From contig JALMGJ010000020.1 of assembly GCA_023362775.1 (NCBI GenBank), positions 8,202,501 to 8,266,500 of the forward strand: a DNA stretch of 64,000 nt. Reading direction: 5' to 3'. Both the position numbers and the translations under genes were made by a program. Origin of the DNA: Charina bottae (taxonomy: Eukaryota > Chordata > Lepidosauria > Squamata > Charinaidae). Of this stretch, positions 12,201-22,944 are shown one piece after another (positions within the stretch are counted from its first letter, which is position 1; each line of letters opens with the position of its first letter). The notes under the pieces are model-generated. The model was not told the origin of the DNA, did not search any database, and was given only the letters and a program-made list of their open reading frames with translations.

Positions 12201-12440
12201 GAAGTTCCATCTCCTGATGGTATACCAATATATCTCTGGTTGTACTGATCCATTTAGTTTTCACAGCAAGAATACTGGGGTGGGTTGCCGTTACCTTCCC
12301 CAGGGATCGTATTTAGTCTGACCTCTCTGCCATGACCTTCCCGTCTTGGGTGTCCCTTCACGGTTTAGCTCATGGTTTCATTGAGGTGCTCAAGCTCCAG
12401 CACCACGACAAGGTCACGATCTCCTTTGCTGGAGTATCAA
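9285..12440 (-). mobile_element. BovB LINE, older subfamily, decayed
   Basis: It covers the whole BovB layout on the - strand: the 5' leader (about 12040-12440), endonuclease (11400-12010), reverse transcriptase (9700-10760, with IDYSKAFD and YADD still readable) and the C-terminal region to the 3' end near 9285. Stops and frameshifts break the frame into pieces. A deletion of about 190 bp relative to the BovB at 2.2-5.3 kb lies near 11540. The N-terminal peptide (MDQYNQRYIGIPS...) differs from that of the young copy but matches the one at 53.8-54.2 kb. Confidence 0.9.
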
Positions 12441-13203
12441 AGTATAGCTAATAAAAATATACAATTCTTTTTAATGTTGAAGTGGGCAGGTGCCCTTTCT
12501 TTGTCTCCCAGTTTCTGAATATTGTTCTTTTTACCACAGTCAGCTGAAGGCCTGGGGATGAAGCGAGATGGTTTCAACTTTAGTGTAAGAGTTTGGAGCA
12601 TTCTAGAAATACGGTGTACAGTCATGGACATTTGGGGCAATTGAGGGGGGGCCCCCTATAAAAGTTTTCATAGATAATTTCAAATAGGTTAACTAGCAAT
12701 CTGGAAGCTACCATACTTATTTTGCATTTCCCCAAATGCTGTTTAGACATTGAGAAATGAAGTGAGATGGAAAAATGGAAAGCAAAGAGGGAGGGGAATA
12801 CAGGAGTGTGGAGATGGCCTTGAAGAAAGTATGTGGCAAACATTAATAAAGCATCAGCTTAGTCTGGGAAAACAGGAAAGCATGAGAAAGAAACCCACAA
12901 CTGTCCTGCCTTGACTCTCTTAGCCATAAGAGAAAAGGAAGGGGAAATGCTGTCAGGCTTTCAATATTATAGCCCATTTCCATAAAGTAGAGTTCTAGTA
13001 TTTCTTGTGGTGTCTGTTTCCTGTCCTGATCTACCTTGAAGGGCTGACAAGGGTAAGACAGGAGAAAAAGGTGGGCCAGGCTAAGACCCTCTCAGTTTCC
13101 ATCAGCAAGCACCTGCGAATACAGGCCAGAGGGAAGCAGATGAAGCCTATGTTGAAAATACTTCTGTCCTGATGGGGACAATTAATGTGGTGAGGTTCCA
13201 AAC
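12441..13203. other. Intergenic, no feature seen
   Basis: No exon or named repeat. The last 8 bp (ttccaaac) are the target duplication of the hAT element that follows. Confidence 0.5.
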
Positions 13204-13320
13204 CAGGGTTTCTCAACCTTGGCAACTTTAAGATGTGTGGACTTCAACTCCCAGAATTCTCCAGCCAGAAAAGGAGTTGAAGTCCACACATTTTAAAGTT
13301 GCCAAGGTTGAGAAATCCTG
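13204..13320. mobile_element. hAT-type palindromic MITE, family 1
   Basis: The inverted ends cagggtttctcaaccttggc and gccaaggttgagaaatcctg flank a 117-bp element that is nearly a perfect palindrome. The 8-bp flanks ttccaaac and ttccaaaa agree at 7 of 8 positions, the target-duplication length of hAT transposons. The same family occurs at 39947 and 62905. Confidence 0.85.
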
Positions 13321-13460
13321 TTCCAAAATGTGCATTTTTAACTTTATGTTTCAAGACATGGTTTCATGTATTCTTTCTATGGTGTTTGATAAAGCATTGC
13401 AGCTACAGTTGTCTTTTTCTGAGGGATTATAATAACCCTGACTTTCTCCCTGTGTTGCAG

Positions 13461-13532
13461 ATCCTGACAGGTATTGGAGGAAGCCATAACCTGATCAATG
13501 TGGAAATTGCAGTGCACATTTATTTCAGTGGG
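13461..13532 (+). other. Possible untranslated exon upstream of the coiled-coil gene
   Basis: A pyrimidine-rich acceptor (ctccctgtgttgcag) precedes 72 bp that end at a gtaggt donor. If spliced to the exon at 15779, the coiled-coil frame meets a TAA in this segment, which would fix translation at the ATG at 15802 and make this 5' untranslated. In phase 0 the segment is open (24 codons) but does not join the next exon in frame. Splice sites of this quality occur by chance, so this is weak. Confidence 0.25.
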
Positions 13533-14360
13533 GTAGGTCGGAAGAATACAATGAAGAGTTTAACCTGAATTATACTGAAGAGATCATCTACACTAGTAGA
13601 AAATCCTCTTTGGAAACACATCATGTACAAGCAACATTGATTTCTATTTACTTGGTTTCCCCCAAAGCCAATATATTCTCCTTTTACAGCACAATCAGCT
13701 CCTGTAATATAAATAACTATTCGGAGGATATAGTTATGCTCTCAGTCAAGGACAGGAGTGGGCAATCTATGGGCTTAAAGCACCTAGTCGGTAGCCTCCA
13801 AGACCCTGTTGCCAAAATTTAGCAGCAAAATGTATTTACTGTAAATACAGTAAATACATCTCCTTTTTCATCTGATTTTGCAGAAATCCATCTGTAGGGG
13901 GGCCACCAAGAAACCCAAGTGTACATACTCTCCAGGGATGTGAGAATCAGTCAGTATCTATTTCTAATTTGAGTTTCTCCATGATCAAGTGCCATGTTTC
14001 AGTTTGACCACCTTCTCTACAACCTTCCCCACAAAGGAAAGATTAGAAACTGGATGACAGTTGCCCAGAAGGGAGGAGTCCAGTGATTGCCTCTAGAGGA
14101 GGGACATCTTTCAAGGTGGTGCAATACGATACACTTTTTAAATCCCCAGCTACAGATTTAGTAGTGGCACTATGTTTGGGAGAACTTTCTGTCTACTTGA
14201 TCATTATGGGAAGCACAGTACTCTGTGCTTATTTTTTATTTTATTATAATCCTTTTATTTTATTTAAAACAAAGCTGTATTTTTTAAAAAAAGGTATTAT
14301 CTATGCATATGGACAGATAATTACTGAAATTATACAATTAATGCTCAAAATAACATTAGT
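13533..14360. other. Intergenic or 5' intron sequence, no feature seen
   Basis: No named repeat. The last bases lead into the 17-bp target duplication at 14361. Confidence 0.4.
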
Positions 14361-14377
14361 AAAAGATACTGAGTAGA

Positions 14378-15254
14378 TACTGTGAGCAAGGGTGAATGCA
14401 GCCTGGCTGCGTTGGCGAGAACTCACCGGTGTGCTTTGTGACAAACAAATGCCAATCCATCTCAAATCTAAGATCTATAAGACAATTGTCCGCCCTTTGG
14501 CATTGTATGGCACTGAGTGTTGGGCAGCAACAAAGAGTGTAGAGAGCCGTCTCCATGTTATGGAAATGCATATGCTCCGTTGGATATCGGGCATCTCCCT
14601 ACCCGACCACGTCACAAATGATGCCATTCGACAACAGCTAGGCATGTCATTAATTACAGAGAAGATGAGAGAAAGCCGGCTTCATTGGTATGGACATGTC
14701 CTTAGAGCGGCACCTTCCACTGTCGCCAAAATAGCTTACCGTCTTAAAATCGATGGCCGACGACCACGTGGGCGACCAAAACAGAGGTGGCAGGACACCA
14801 TCAATTTTTGTTGTTATTGTTCAGTTGTTCAGTCGTGTCCGACTCTTCGTGACCTCATGGACCATAGCACGCCAGGCCTTCCTGTCCTCCACTGTCTCTC
14901 GGAGTTTACTCAAATTCATGTTCATTACATCGGTGATGCTATCTAACCATCTCATCCTCTGCCGTCCCCTTCTCCTTTTGCCCTCAGTCTTTCCCAGCAT
15001 CAGGGTCTTTTCCAGTGAGTCCTCTCTTCTCATTAGGTGGCCAAAGTATTTGAGCTTCAGCTTTAGTATCTGTCCTTCCAATGAGCAGTCAGGGTTGATT
15101 TCCTTTAGGATTGACTGATTTGACCTCCTTGCAGTCCAAGGGACTCTCAAGAGTCTTCTATGCCCTGAGGATGCGGATGATCGGGCAAAGTGGTGTTTCA
15201 AGATCCGAAAAGCAGACCCCGCGAAAATAGCGGGAAAACGCTAGGAAGAAGAAG
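14378..15254 (+). mobile_element. RTE-clade LINE 3' fragment (not BovB) with exact 17-bp target duplication
   Basis: The open frame 14392-14805 encodes the C-terminal part of an RTE-type reverse transcriptase: motifs YKTIVRPLALYGTECW, RMLRW-like, WYGHVLR and RPRGRPKQRW. It is interrupted by the BovB fragment at 14804-15159 and resumes at 15160 (PEDADDRAKW...AGKR, then stop), ending in gaagaagaagaaa. The flanks aaaagatactgagtaga at 14361-14377 and 15255-15271 are identical. It is a 5'-truncated insertion of a third RTE lineage in this window. Confidence 0.85.
14804..15159 (-). mobile_element. BovB 3' fragment inserted in the RTE LINE
   Basis: It is nearly identical to 2192-2550 of the young BovB, including the C-terminal peptide LKLKYFGHLMRREDS. 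It is 5'-truncated after the codons for the RRLLRVPWTARRSNQ region. Where the young full-length copy has TGA, this one has TCA. No clear target duplication is visible. Confidence 0.9.
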
Positions 15255-15272
15255 AAAAGATACTGAGTAGAG

Positions 15273-15567
15273 CAGGGCTTTCCAAAGTGCCGCCGCTGGC
15301 GACATGCCAGCGGCGGTGCGGCAGCGGCGGCAGCACGGCAGAGGCGCGGGGGCGCGCGCGCGCAGCGGCGACACAATACATCATACACCGGCGCGCATGC
15401 GCACAGCAGTAGCGCGGGGGGGTGTGCGGCGGCGCGCGCATGGCGGCGGCGCGGGGGGGCGTGCGGTGGCGCATGCGTGCACGGCGCCGCTTCCGGGTGG
15501 TGTGGCGACACACCATGCTGTGTGGCGACACACTTTTGTGTCGCGACACACAGTTTGGAAAGCTCTG
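15273..15567. mobile_element. hAT-type MITE, family 2, very GC-rich copy
   Basis: The ends cagggctttccaaagtg and cacagtttggaaagctctg are inverted repeats, and the 8-bp flanks gagtagag (15265-15272 and 15568-15575) are identical. The interior is extremely GC- and CpG-rich and then repeats gtgtggcgacacac-like units on the right. The same family is at 26275-26445. Its long frames on both strands are composition artefacts. Confidence 0.88.
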
Positions 15568-15778
15568 GAGTAGAGTATATTCAGTTGTTTTCATGATATA
15601 AAAAGAAGTATAAAATTTTGACCTTAAAGCCAAAATCTCCACTATATTGTTGTTTATAAATGTTATAAAAAGAAAAGAGAAACACCCCTAAAAATAATAT
15701 AGGTAAATATTTAATTTCTGATTTCCCCCTTCTTTGTACTCCAACTGATTTGCAGTTCTGTCCTTTCTTTTTCCATAG

Positions 15779-15848
15779 GGACTTGCTGTTCTTTGGGTAG
15801 AATGGCTAAAATGGAGGAATCCACCGAGGCTCTTTACAGGGAAAGGAG
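15779..15848 (+). CDS. Coiled-coil protein gene, first coding exon (coding from 15802)
   Basis: The exon has a pyrimidine-rich acceptor (tttctttttccatag) and a near-perfect donor (AG|gtaagt). The ATG at 15802 has A at -3 and G at +4, a strong start context. The first 15 residues are MAKMEESTEALYRER and the exon ends with two bases (AG) of codon 16. The next exon begins with G, giving AGG (Arg). The frame is open upstream of the ATG to the acceptor, so a start in an earlier exon cannot be excluded. The whole predicted protein is 291 residues over four coding exons. I do not recognise the family. Confidence 0.65.
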
Positions 15849-16094
15849 GTAAGTATGAGGGTGTTGCTTCTGGTCCAGGGCCAGTAATGGGGGAAACTAT
15901 ACTGAAGAAGTGAGCTCAGGTTTGAAGTGCAGGCAGAGTTGACTCAATCAGGAAGACCATGTTTACCTCTGCTGTTCTTTCTCAGCAGCATGTCAGGACG
16001 AGTGGCATTGCTTGTGGGGGGCAGCACTTCACAGTCAGATCTGGCTGCTAGATTAGCAAATAGCTATGTTTCAAATGATTTGTACACTCCATTT

Positions 16095-16222
16095 CCTAGG
16101 GCTGCAGAGAGAGAGTGATTGTCCCAAGGTCACCCAGCTGGCTTCATGCTTAAGGCAGGACTAGAATTTACAGTCTCCTGGTTTCTAGCCTGGTGCCTTA
16201 ATGACTACACCAAACTGGCTCT
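16095..16222 (+). mobile_element. MIR SINE
   Basis: The core gattgtcccaaggtcaccca then gctggcttcatgcttaaggc and a right part ending gccttaatgactacaccaaa follow the MIR core closely. It is an ancient SINE shared by amniotes. Confidence 0.8.
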
Positions 16223-16479
16223 TGTAGACTAGATTGCAAAGTCAAAAAATCATCCCAAAAGAAGACAGTATCAGACCACTTCCATTCTCTTGCCATTTCT
16301 TTTTACAGATACCTATAGGCTTTCCTGCAGGCCAACTGAAGTGGGTGGGGTGCTTTCCCAGTGTCATTTTTCTATTCCGAATCCCACCCACCCACCCACC
16401 TACCATAGCATGAGATTTTATGAAAGGCCTGACCACTGACCCTCCAAGATTGATTGATCAATTATTTATTTATGTATTT

Positions 16480-16650
16480 AAAGAACTTATATGGCCACCT
16501 ATCTCACACTGTGATCCTAGGCAATAAAAACAAGAATGAAAGCAAAGACCAACCAAACTATTAGCCTGCTGACTCAAACCTCATCCGACCCCAATGCTTG
16601 GGGTAGATTACATGGTTGAGCAGGGCACTTTTTATCCAGGTAAGATTTTA
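16480..16650 (-). mobile_element. L2-like LINE 3' fragment
   Basis: It resembles 7166-7400 (aaccaaacta, caatgcttgggg) in the same - orientation. It is highly decayed. Confidence 0.45.
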
Positions 16651-16710
16651 GACTGAAAAATTTCTGGTCATGTGATTCATGTCATCAGGTGCATCAATCA
16701 TCTGAACAAT

Positions 16711-16960
16711 CAATCAATCAATAATATTTATTCGGTCAATGACCAGCAAAATTCAAAAGGACAAAAACAGAGTAAAATCTGATCTTTGTACACTCCTAGT
16801 ACAAACTAGGCGGGTTGCAATTATAAGACTAATGGCAAGAATCAGGAGATCAGAAGACACTGCACAAAAGGTATGGGAAAGTGGTCACCCTGCCTTGGTG
16901 TAGGCTACAGCACAATAGAGGAGCCTTGGTCTCTCGGGTTCTAAGTTGGACTGAAATTCT
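16711..16960 (-). mobile_element. Vingi-like LINE 3' fragment
   Basis: The segment aataatatttattcggtcaa then tgaccagcaa is the same 3' terminus seen at 23750 in the large Vingi-like LINE. It is preceded by (aatc)n units at the tail. Confidence 0.7.
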
Positions 16961-17099
16961 CATTGTCCTTCAGAATGAATAGACCTAAGGAGTGTTCATA
17001 CTCTTCTACGAATGAAGTGTTTAGAGGCCCCATAGATGCCTACCTCTGAGGCTCAAGAAAGAAAAGTCAGCATACCTAGAAGCTACCCCAAAGTCAGGA

Positions 17100-17287
17100 T
17101 AGATCAAATTCCTTCAGTTGGTTCCTCTCCAGTATACCCGGTGGTAGCAGGGCATATATTTATTTTATAGTAGATTTTAGATGTATAGGTTTTTAACTTT
17201 TTATAATATGATTGTAAACCGCCCAGAGTCTACCATGGTGGAGATGGGCGGTGATCAATCCAAATAATAAATAAAATAAATAAATAA
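17100..17287 (+). mobile_element. L2 LINE 3' end
   Basis: The terminus contains tgtaaaccgcccagagtcta, gagatgggcggtgatcaatc and an (aata/aaat)n tail. No coding sequence is left. Confidence 0.8.
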
Positions 17288-18449
17288 GAATACTCCACAT
17301 TTCCTTCCTATCACACACAAGTATCCTTCAGACAATCTGGTCTCAGTGATATAAGCCAGTTGGGGCATCCCATAACGATTGTCAGCCAACACTGTGCAAT
17401 GAGTGCAACTGTGCAATAAAGGCAAACAAATTCCCAGTTGGCATTTGATTAAGTTGCCTATTTCAATGAGAAAATATTTTCCATGTAATTAACAACCACA
17501 GGGAAGCCAAAACGGGGCCTTACAGGTACTATTAGCGAAGAAAAATCCAAAACAATATAATTAATGTCATGTGTAGTTTGACCCTTAGAAAAGGAGTGCT
17601 CTCTCTACTTACAGTGTGCAGGGAATGTTAGGGATGCAGACTGATGGATTCCCTCAACTTTGCTTTCCTCTCCCTTGCCAAATGTCACCAGCCAGTGGGA
17701 AAACACCCACCGATCACTCTCCTTGAGATGGGGCGGGGCTGGAATTAGGAGAGGGGGCAAGTTTTAATAGATGGCTTATTGGCAGATTTAGCCAACGGTC
17801 AAAACTTGCTCTAGTTTTCTGCAAGTGTTTTGCATGGGTTCATTTAATGAGCTGAAAAGCAGACTCCTGTTGGACATGGGTTTGCTGCTTAGTCTAGCAC
17901 AAAACCTTTGTCTAAAAGGAATCTAAGCCACAGCTGGCGAGTGCAAGGAGAAACATTGTTCATAACATCTGTGAAACAGCAGAGTTAGAGCCATCATCTC
18001 TCTCCTGCTGCACCATGCAGTCAAGTGCTTCAGCACCTCAGCCAAAATAACCTATAGGTACTCTAGGGGTCAATTGACTGAGTCACCAGCAGAATGGCTG
18101 GTGAAGCCCATCAGATTGTATCCATGGCCAAACCTGTGTCAGGATAAAGAGGCAAGCACTACGCTATCAACAGCAGTTGCCTTAGGTATGGGCTGGGCAT
18201 TGGGTGAAGGTGACATCATGAGGACATACGTAATAAAAAAGCGGAGGCTGTCAGGGAGTATTTGCACCACAGCTAGATGCAGATGATGAGAGGCTTGAAG
18301 CTTCTGAAGAATTTTTATACAAAGCCCATTCTCAAGATTCTGCTTGCTGAAATGACAATTAGTAAGTCTGGTTCTTTGGTGGAACCTCATAGACTCCCTG
18401 GCACTTCCTGAATTGAGTAATGCCATGATATCATTTTTATATCCTGCAG

Positions 18450-18693
18450 GTACCTCAGGAAACAGCTGAACACATTTAAGGACAAAATGCAACTGTTTCA
18501 CTCTGCTCAAGAAGCCAAAAACTCTCTACTAGAAACCAAGTGGCATGAGCTAAAAACAAGCCAGGAGAATCTCATGTCTGAGCTTCAGCAAATGAGGGAC
18601 AGAAACCGTATCCTAGAAATGAATTGTCATGAGTTAATAGCAAGACAGGAGAATCTCAAGGTGGAAGTTCAGAAAATGAGACTGGACATTCAG
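18450..18693 (+). CDS. Coiled-coil protein gene, exon 2
   Basis: The acceptor is atatcctgcag and the donor CAG|gtatga. The 244-bp exon completes Arg16 and encodes residues 17-97, ending in phase 0. The peptide is rich in Glu, Lys, Gln and Leu in heptad spacing and has no Pro or Gly, so it should form a long alpha-helical coiled coil. It contains an internal duplication: the 28-residue unit from WHELKTSQENLMSELQQMRD is followed, exactly 84 bp later, by CHELIARQENLKVEVQKMRL. An 84-bp offset is four heptads, so the coiled-coil register is kept. It was probably a duplication within the exon. Confidence 0.8.
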
Positions 18694-19039
18694 GTATGAA
18701 TAAGTTAACATATCCTTTGACTGCCAGTCACGTTCAATGCAACAACACATTTGGAACTCAATGAATATGCTGTTCTAATATACGCTGGAAAGTTGTAAAA
18801 GACACATGCTCTGAGTTCTTGAGCAACATGTCATTCTCAGGAACTAATATGTGAGGAAGAATGTGGCTGCTCTCCCACGGCTAGATCTTTCTCAGATGGC
18901 AACTCTACTGTTGAAACTCTACCCCAGAGGCTTGCAAGTCAGAATGCCCCCACACCCTTCCAATGAATAAAGAAATCCACCTCTCCATACAGGAAGGTAG
19001 CTTTTGGGGGAAAAGATTTTAGTCTGTCTTCTCCCTGAT

Positions 19040-19440
19040 ATATACATACATTTTCTGTGTCTGTGTCAGTCTCCCTCCGCTTTAGCTCCACTCGCCTATC
19101 ATAGTTTCAGAAGTACACGTGTCAAGCATTCTAAGAACTTGACCCGTGTTTGCTTTTGTGCCAAAAGCCTTGCTGCTTGCCTTGACATTCCTGCCTTGGC
19201 CGTTTTCTGATAAGACACCTGGACTGTTAACGAGCGTTCTGACGGGAGGGGCCGAACTGGAGTGGGAACTAGCTTGTTTTTAATTAGATAGTAAATGATG
19301 TCAGAGGGATGTTCTTATTTTCAAAGTATGCGCGCCAATTTGGCCATTCGAAGCTTTGCCTTTGCCTCATGTATTCCTTAATAAATGAACCTTTTTAGCA
19401 TGAACTGACTGAAAGGTTTCTTGAGTTTGGGATCCTGACA
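19040..19440 (+). mobile_element. LTR-like segment (right end clear)
   Basis: It ends tttgggatcctgaca, a typical LTR end, with a polyadenylation signal (aataaatgaacc) 61 bp before it. The left boundary is not evident and no internal genes adjoin it. The call rests on the U5-like end only. Confidence 0.4.
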
Positions 19441-19774
19441 GTGAGACGCTCACAGTCTGTCTTCCTTTGTAGAAGGAGCATTTCTCCCACCCAGTGCTCT
19501 CTGAAATGCTGGATTCAAAGCCATGGGTGCTGCCTTGCTGAGAATAAGGCTAAGAGGCCAGCTGTGGATCAGCAAAGTCATTTTTAAACAATAAGCATCG
19601 ATAAATCCCACTTCTCAACCAATCTCTGATGCAAAATGTGTATGAATTAATTCTTGAGTTAATTTGCCAGATTTGCATGATGTATTCGTTTTATAAAAAA
19701 AATGGGTCTACTGCTTATGGGTTCCAACTTTTAATGTAAGGGTTAGAAATCTTAATATCTCTTTTATTCACATT

Positions 19775-19835
19775 TTATTTTTTATTTTTATTTATTTATT
19801 TAAATTTATTGGCCGCCCAACTCCAACATTAATTA
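19775..19835 (-). mobile_element. L2-like 3' tail remnant
   Basis: A (tttatt)n run is followed by ttggccgcccaactcc, the reverse of the L2 terminus (ggagttgggcgg). Confidence 0.5.
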
Positions 19836-20130
19836 TAGACAACTAGGTGTATGGTATATTGACTGCATAAGCCATCTGTCATTTTATGTCTAAATTAGAA
19901 TATAAATTTCTTACTTAAATACTTAAAGAATCATCTACAAATACATTGGCTTCTAATCACCTCCATTTTTTAACAGCATAGTAAGACTGTATACTAAGGC
20001 TGGAATAATGGTATATAACAATTATTATTTTCATTTCTTTATTATACATTTTAAAAGAATGTAAGAAACTAAATTTTATTAAACAATTAAATGACATAGA
20101 AAATTAAGAATGATGTATAATGGAATTTAT

Positions 20131-20452
20131 TGGGGGCATGATGGCTCAGTGGTTAAGACGCCAGGCTTGTAAATCGGAAGGTTGGCGGTTCAAGACCCGA
20201 GCGCCGCGTGACGGAGTGAGCTCCCGCACTCGCCCCAGCTCTTGCCAACCTAGCAATTCGAAAGCATGCAAATGCAAGTAGATGAATAGCTACCACTTCG
20301 GTGGGAAGGTAACAGCGTTCCGCGCGCGTCATGCTGGCCACATGACCGCGGAAGCGTCTTTGGACAGTGCTGGCTCTTCGGCTAAGAAATGGAGATGAGC
20401 ACCAGCCTCTAGAGTCGGACACGACTGTGCAGGGGAAAACCTTTACCTTTAC
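20131..20452 (+). mobile_element. tRNA-derived SINE (Sauria/BovB-tail type)
   Basis: A full-length copy, from ggggcatgatggctcagtgg to cctttaccttta. The flanks tataatggaa at 20116-20125 and 20453-20462 are identical, a likely target duplication. Confidence 0.88.
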
Positions 20453-20934
20453 TATAATGGAACTGGACTTTTCTTTCTGAAAGCAAGACAGAGTCAAAGG
20501 AGTGTTACATGCAACCCCAGATTCGGCCTATGGTCATTCACTCACACACTCACAGCCTGTTGAGGCACGCGGATCTTGTCAGCCCCCCTTGCTTTCTACC
20601 TGGGTTTTCCAGATAGGTGCAGCTTGAGCAGACAAGACACACAGCCCTGGTCAACAGCTGGGAAATAATTAGGGACACACACACATCACTTCCAACCGAA
20701 CACAACAGGTTCTTTGGAATACACAGAGGCCCAGTGAATTTAACGTAACAGCAAAACTTTACTGATTGCAAGGTACATTTGCTCTTTCTGACATGCATGC
20801 ACACACACACTCATCCACACTTACCCACGTCCTTCCAACTAGGTTGCCAGGCACTAGCTAGAGGGACAGAAGCCGCCAAGTCTGGATCATAGGTATTTGT
20901 CTCACAAATTATCCCATAAATGGTAGCTTTCAGG

Positions 20935-21075
20935 GGTATCCGCAAGGTATGGTCAAAAAAGTCAAGATGGCAGCTGTAATGTACGATTGAAGCTCCACCC
21001 ATTTTTATGTGTGTTACACATGCAATGCATATAAAAAAACAGGCAGAGTTTTGTTTGACCTTTTTGATCACACCC
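20935..21075. repeat. Unnamed interspersed repeat, copy 1
   Basis: The pattern ggtcaaaaaagtcaagatgg, then caatgcatataaaaa, recurs at 31040-31165 and, shorter, at 58505-58580. I cannot assign it to a family. Confidence 0.5.
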
Positions 21076-22295
21076 TGTGGACACTGCTGGTAAAAAGACA
21101 TGCAAAAATTGCCAGCCTAGTGAGCTAAAGTAGACAATTTAATAAGGCGTAGTTCAGAACAGGATGCAAAGAAGTATCAAGTAATTTGATATTTAAGGAA
21201 TTTGATACTTAAGGAAGACTTGAGACTTTCTCTTCACATTCAGTAACATAGGCAAACACCTCCCTACCAGGTTGTACAGCACGTCAAAGGAAATTTCAAA
21301 AATAGGTTGGTGATGAGACCTTGGAACCCTCTGCCCAAAGGGATAGAGTAACTAAGAAAGTAAGTTTTGGACTAATGGTCCCTTTGAGTGAGTCTACATT
21401 TGGGGGATCATATCTATTTTTATTTGTAGAGGAGAGGATGGACCACCCTTATCTGGGTACCGGTTATGATTGCTTTTTGTACAAAAGCAAAACCAACTTA
21501 AATTAGATGCTTATTTAAAGGTAAAACATTACAGGGGAATGTGAAATTATTTTAACATCAAGGTGTCAGTAGGCAAACTGACAATTCACCATGTCAATCA
21601 TAATGACACTTTTGAAAAGTGTCAACTACTAATCCTCAAGCAATAAAATGCTACTTTTGGACTTGCCATGTAAAATAGTTTACATGGGTTAATATGTATA
21701 ATATTATACATATTAACAATATGTATATTAATAACAATGTGTATATTATTAACAATAGCCCAAGCAGGCCCTCCATTAAATAAATATGTTGTGATTTACC
21801 GGCAGTTTTCTATCCCTTCCTTTTACTTGAATGTTCTGCAAGAGTATTCTCATAAAAATCTAGAAGAAAGGATGCAAAAGGTTTATATTTTCCCCACCCT
21901 AGAATCTGGTTCCTTTCTGATGAAAGTTCTCCTCTCAGCATTAACATGCACAAATCTAGTCTGTGGAATCCAATCACAAATGATTTGGCTACAGCTAAAC
22001 AGAGCTCGCAGAAGGACATGGCTGTTTTAAAAAAACATGATCACTGCAGCTGAGAACATTGCGCACATATGTAGTCATTTGATAAGCTGCCTCTTGTTGG
22101 CTGCTGGAATGGAGGGAGGGGATGGCAGGAAGAGAGGCAAGTTTGAATCTATTGAGTGGGAGCTGTTTTGCTCAAAATACCATCATTCAATCATATTTTG
22201 AATGTCATGGTGTGGTAATTATCCATAATGTTAAATAGTTGACCGGACACCCGTTTTTGTTGCTTAGCAGTCTGTGTCTGAGAAAGCTCGATCCT

Positions 22296-22405
22296 TTCAT
22301 TTGGTTTGAATTCTTGTAGCATCTGATGAAGTGAGCTGCAGTTCATGAAAGCATATGTTTTTAAATAAAAAGTGTTAGTTGGAGAAATGGTACTACCAGA
22401 CTCCT
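22296..22405 (+). mobile_element. Penelope-like 3' fragment with hammerhead-type core
   Basis: The run gcatctgatgaagtgagctg, then gttcatgaaagcatatg and taaataaaaagtgttagttg, matches a 3' end very common in reptile genomes that I associate with Penelope-like elements. CTGATGA (22323-22329) and GAAA (22347-22350) flank a hairpin in which gtgagct pairs with agttcat (two G-U pairs) around a GC loop. This is the arrangement of a hammerhead ribozyme core, with one extra A before the stem. Family and activity are inferred. Confidence 0.5.
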
Positions 22406-22944
22406 GATTTATTCAAACCCTGAAAATTCCTGCTAAAGGGCCTTATTCAGCCTGTTATGGGAAGGAGCAAAAATGTACATATGGCTCTGAATCCTAAAAT
22501 AAGCATTGATATACTACATCTAATGATCAACCGTTTTCTTCAATTAAAAAAAAGTTTTAATAAAGTTCATTAATGTGTGTCAATGCCTGACAAAATATTA
22601 TCTAATCAATAATTGGATCAATAATCAATAATCACTCCTAGTTCCTTAGTTTTTTCTGCATATTTTGGCTCTTACTAGCATGTAGGTACCATGCTTGACA
22701 ATGTTCTGTACAGAGCATTGGGCCAGAAATGACTCAAACCTTTAATAAGTTGAGCACTGGCCAAATCTTCATACAAATAAGGAACTGAGGTCTAAGATCC
22801 AGTTGCAACCAGTGACCATTGTGAAACTTCTCATATTGTTTTTTTAGCTGAATCCTTGTTTGAAGACGTGTGTTTACATATGTATATGCATGAAGTTTTA
22901 AGTAACACTTTCATTTTAATTTAATTAATTTATCATGTGTCTAG

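Larger units (their letters stand above)
15849..18449 (+). other. Intron 1 of the coiled-coil gene
   Basis: The intron runs from gtaagt to tgcag. It contains a MIR-type SINE, L2 pieces and a Vingi-like 3' fragment, listed separately. The part 17290-18440 shows nothing I can name. Confidence 0.6.
18694..22944 (+). other. Intron 2 of the coiled-coil gene
   Basis: The intron runs from gtatga to gtctag. It contains an LTR-like segment, a Sauria-type SINE, a shared unnamed repeat and a Penelope-like fragment, listed separately. Around 21670-21760 is an AT-rich stretch of gtatatta-type units. The rest shows nothing I can name. Confidence 0.6.

Noticed and set aside
13461..13532. Treating the 72-bp splice-bounded segment as a coding exon of the coiled-coil gene
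   Set aside because: Its open phase does not join the exon at 15779 in frame; kept only as a weak untranslated-exon candidate.
15158..15642. Overlapping open frames of 89-133 codons rich in Arg, Ala and Pro
   Set aside because: They sit in the CpG-rich hAT MITE, are open on both strands because of composition, and have no splice or domain support.
20530..20800. Possible second LTR on the - strand (cagtaaagttttgctg as a U3-R-like element)
   Set aside because: No paired TG/CA ends and no target duplication could be defined.
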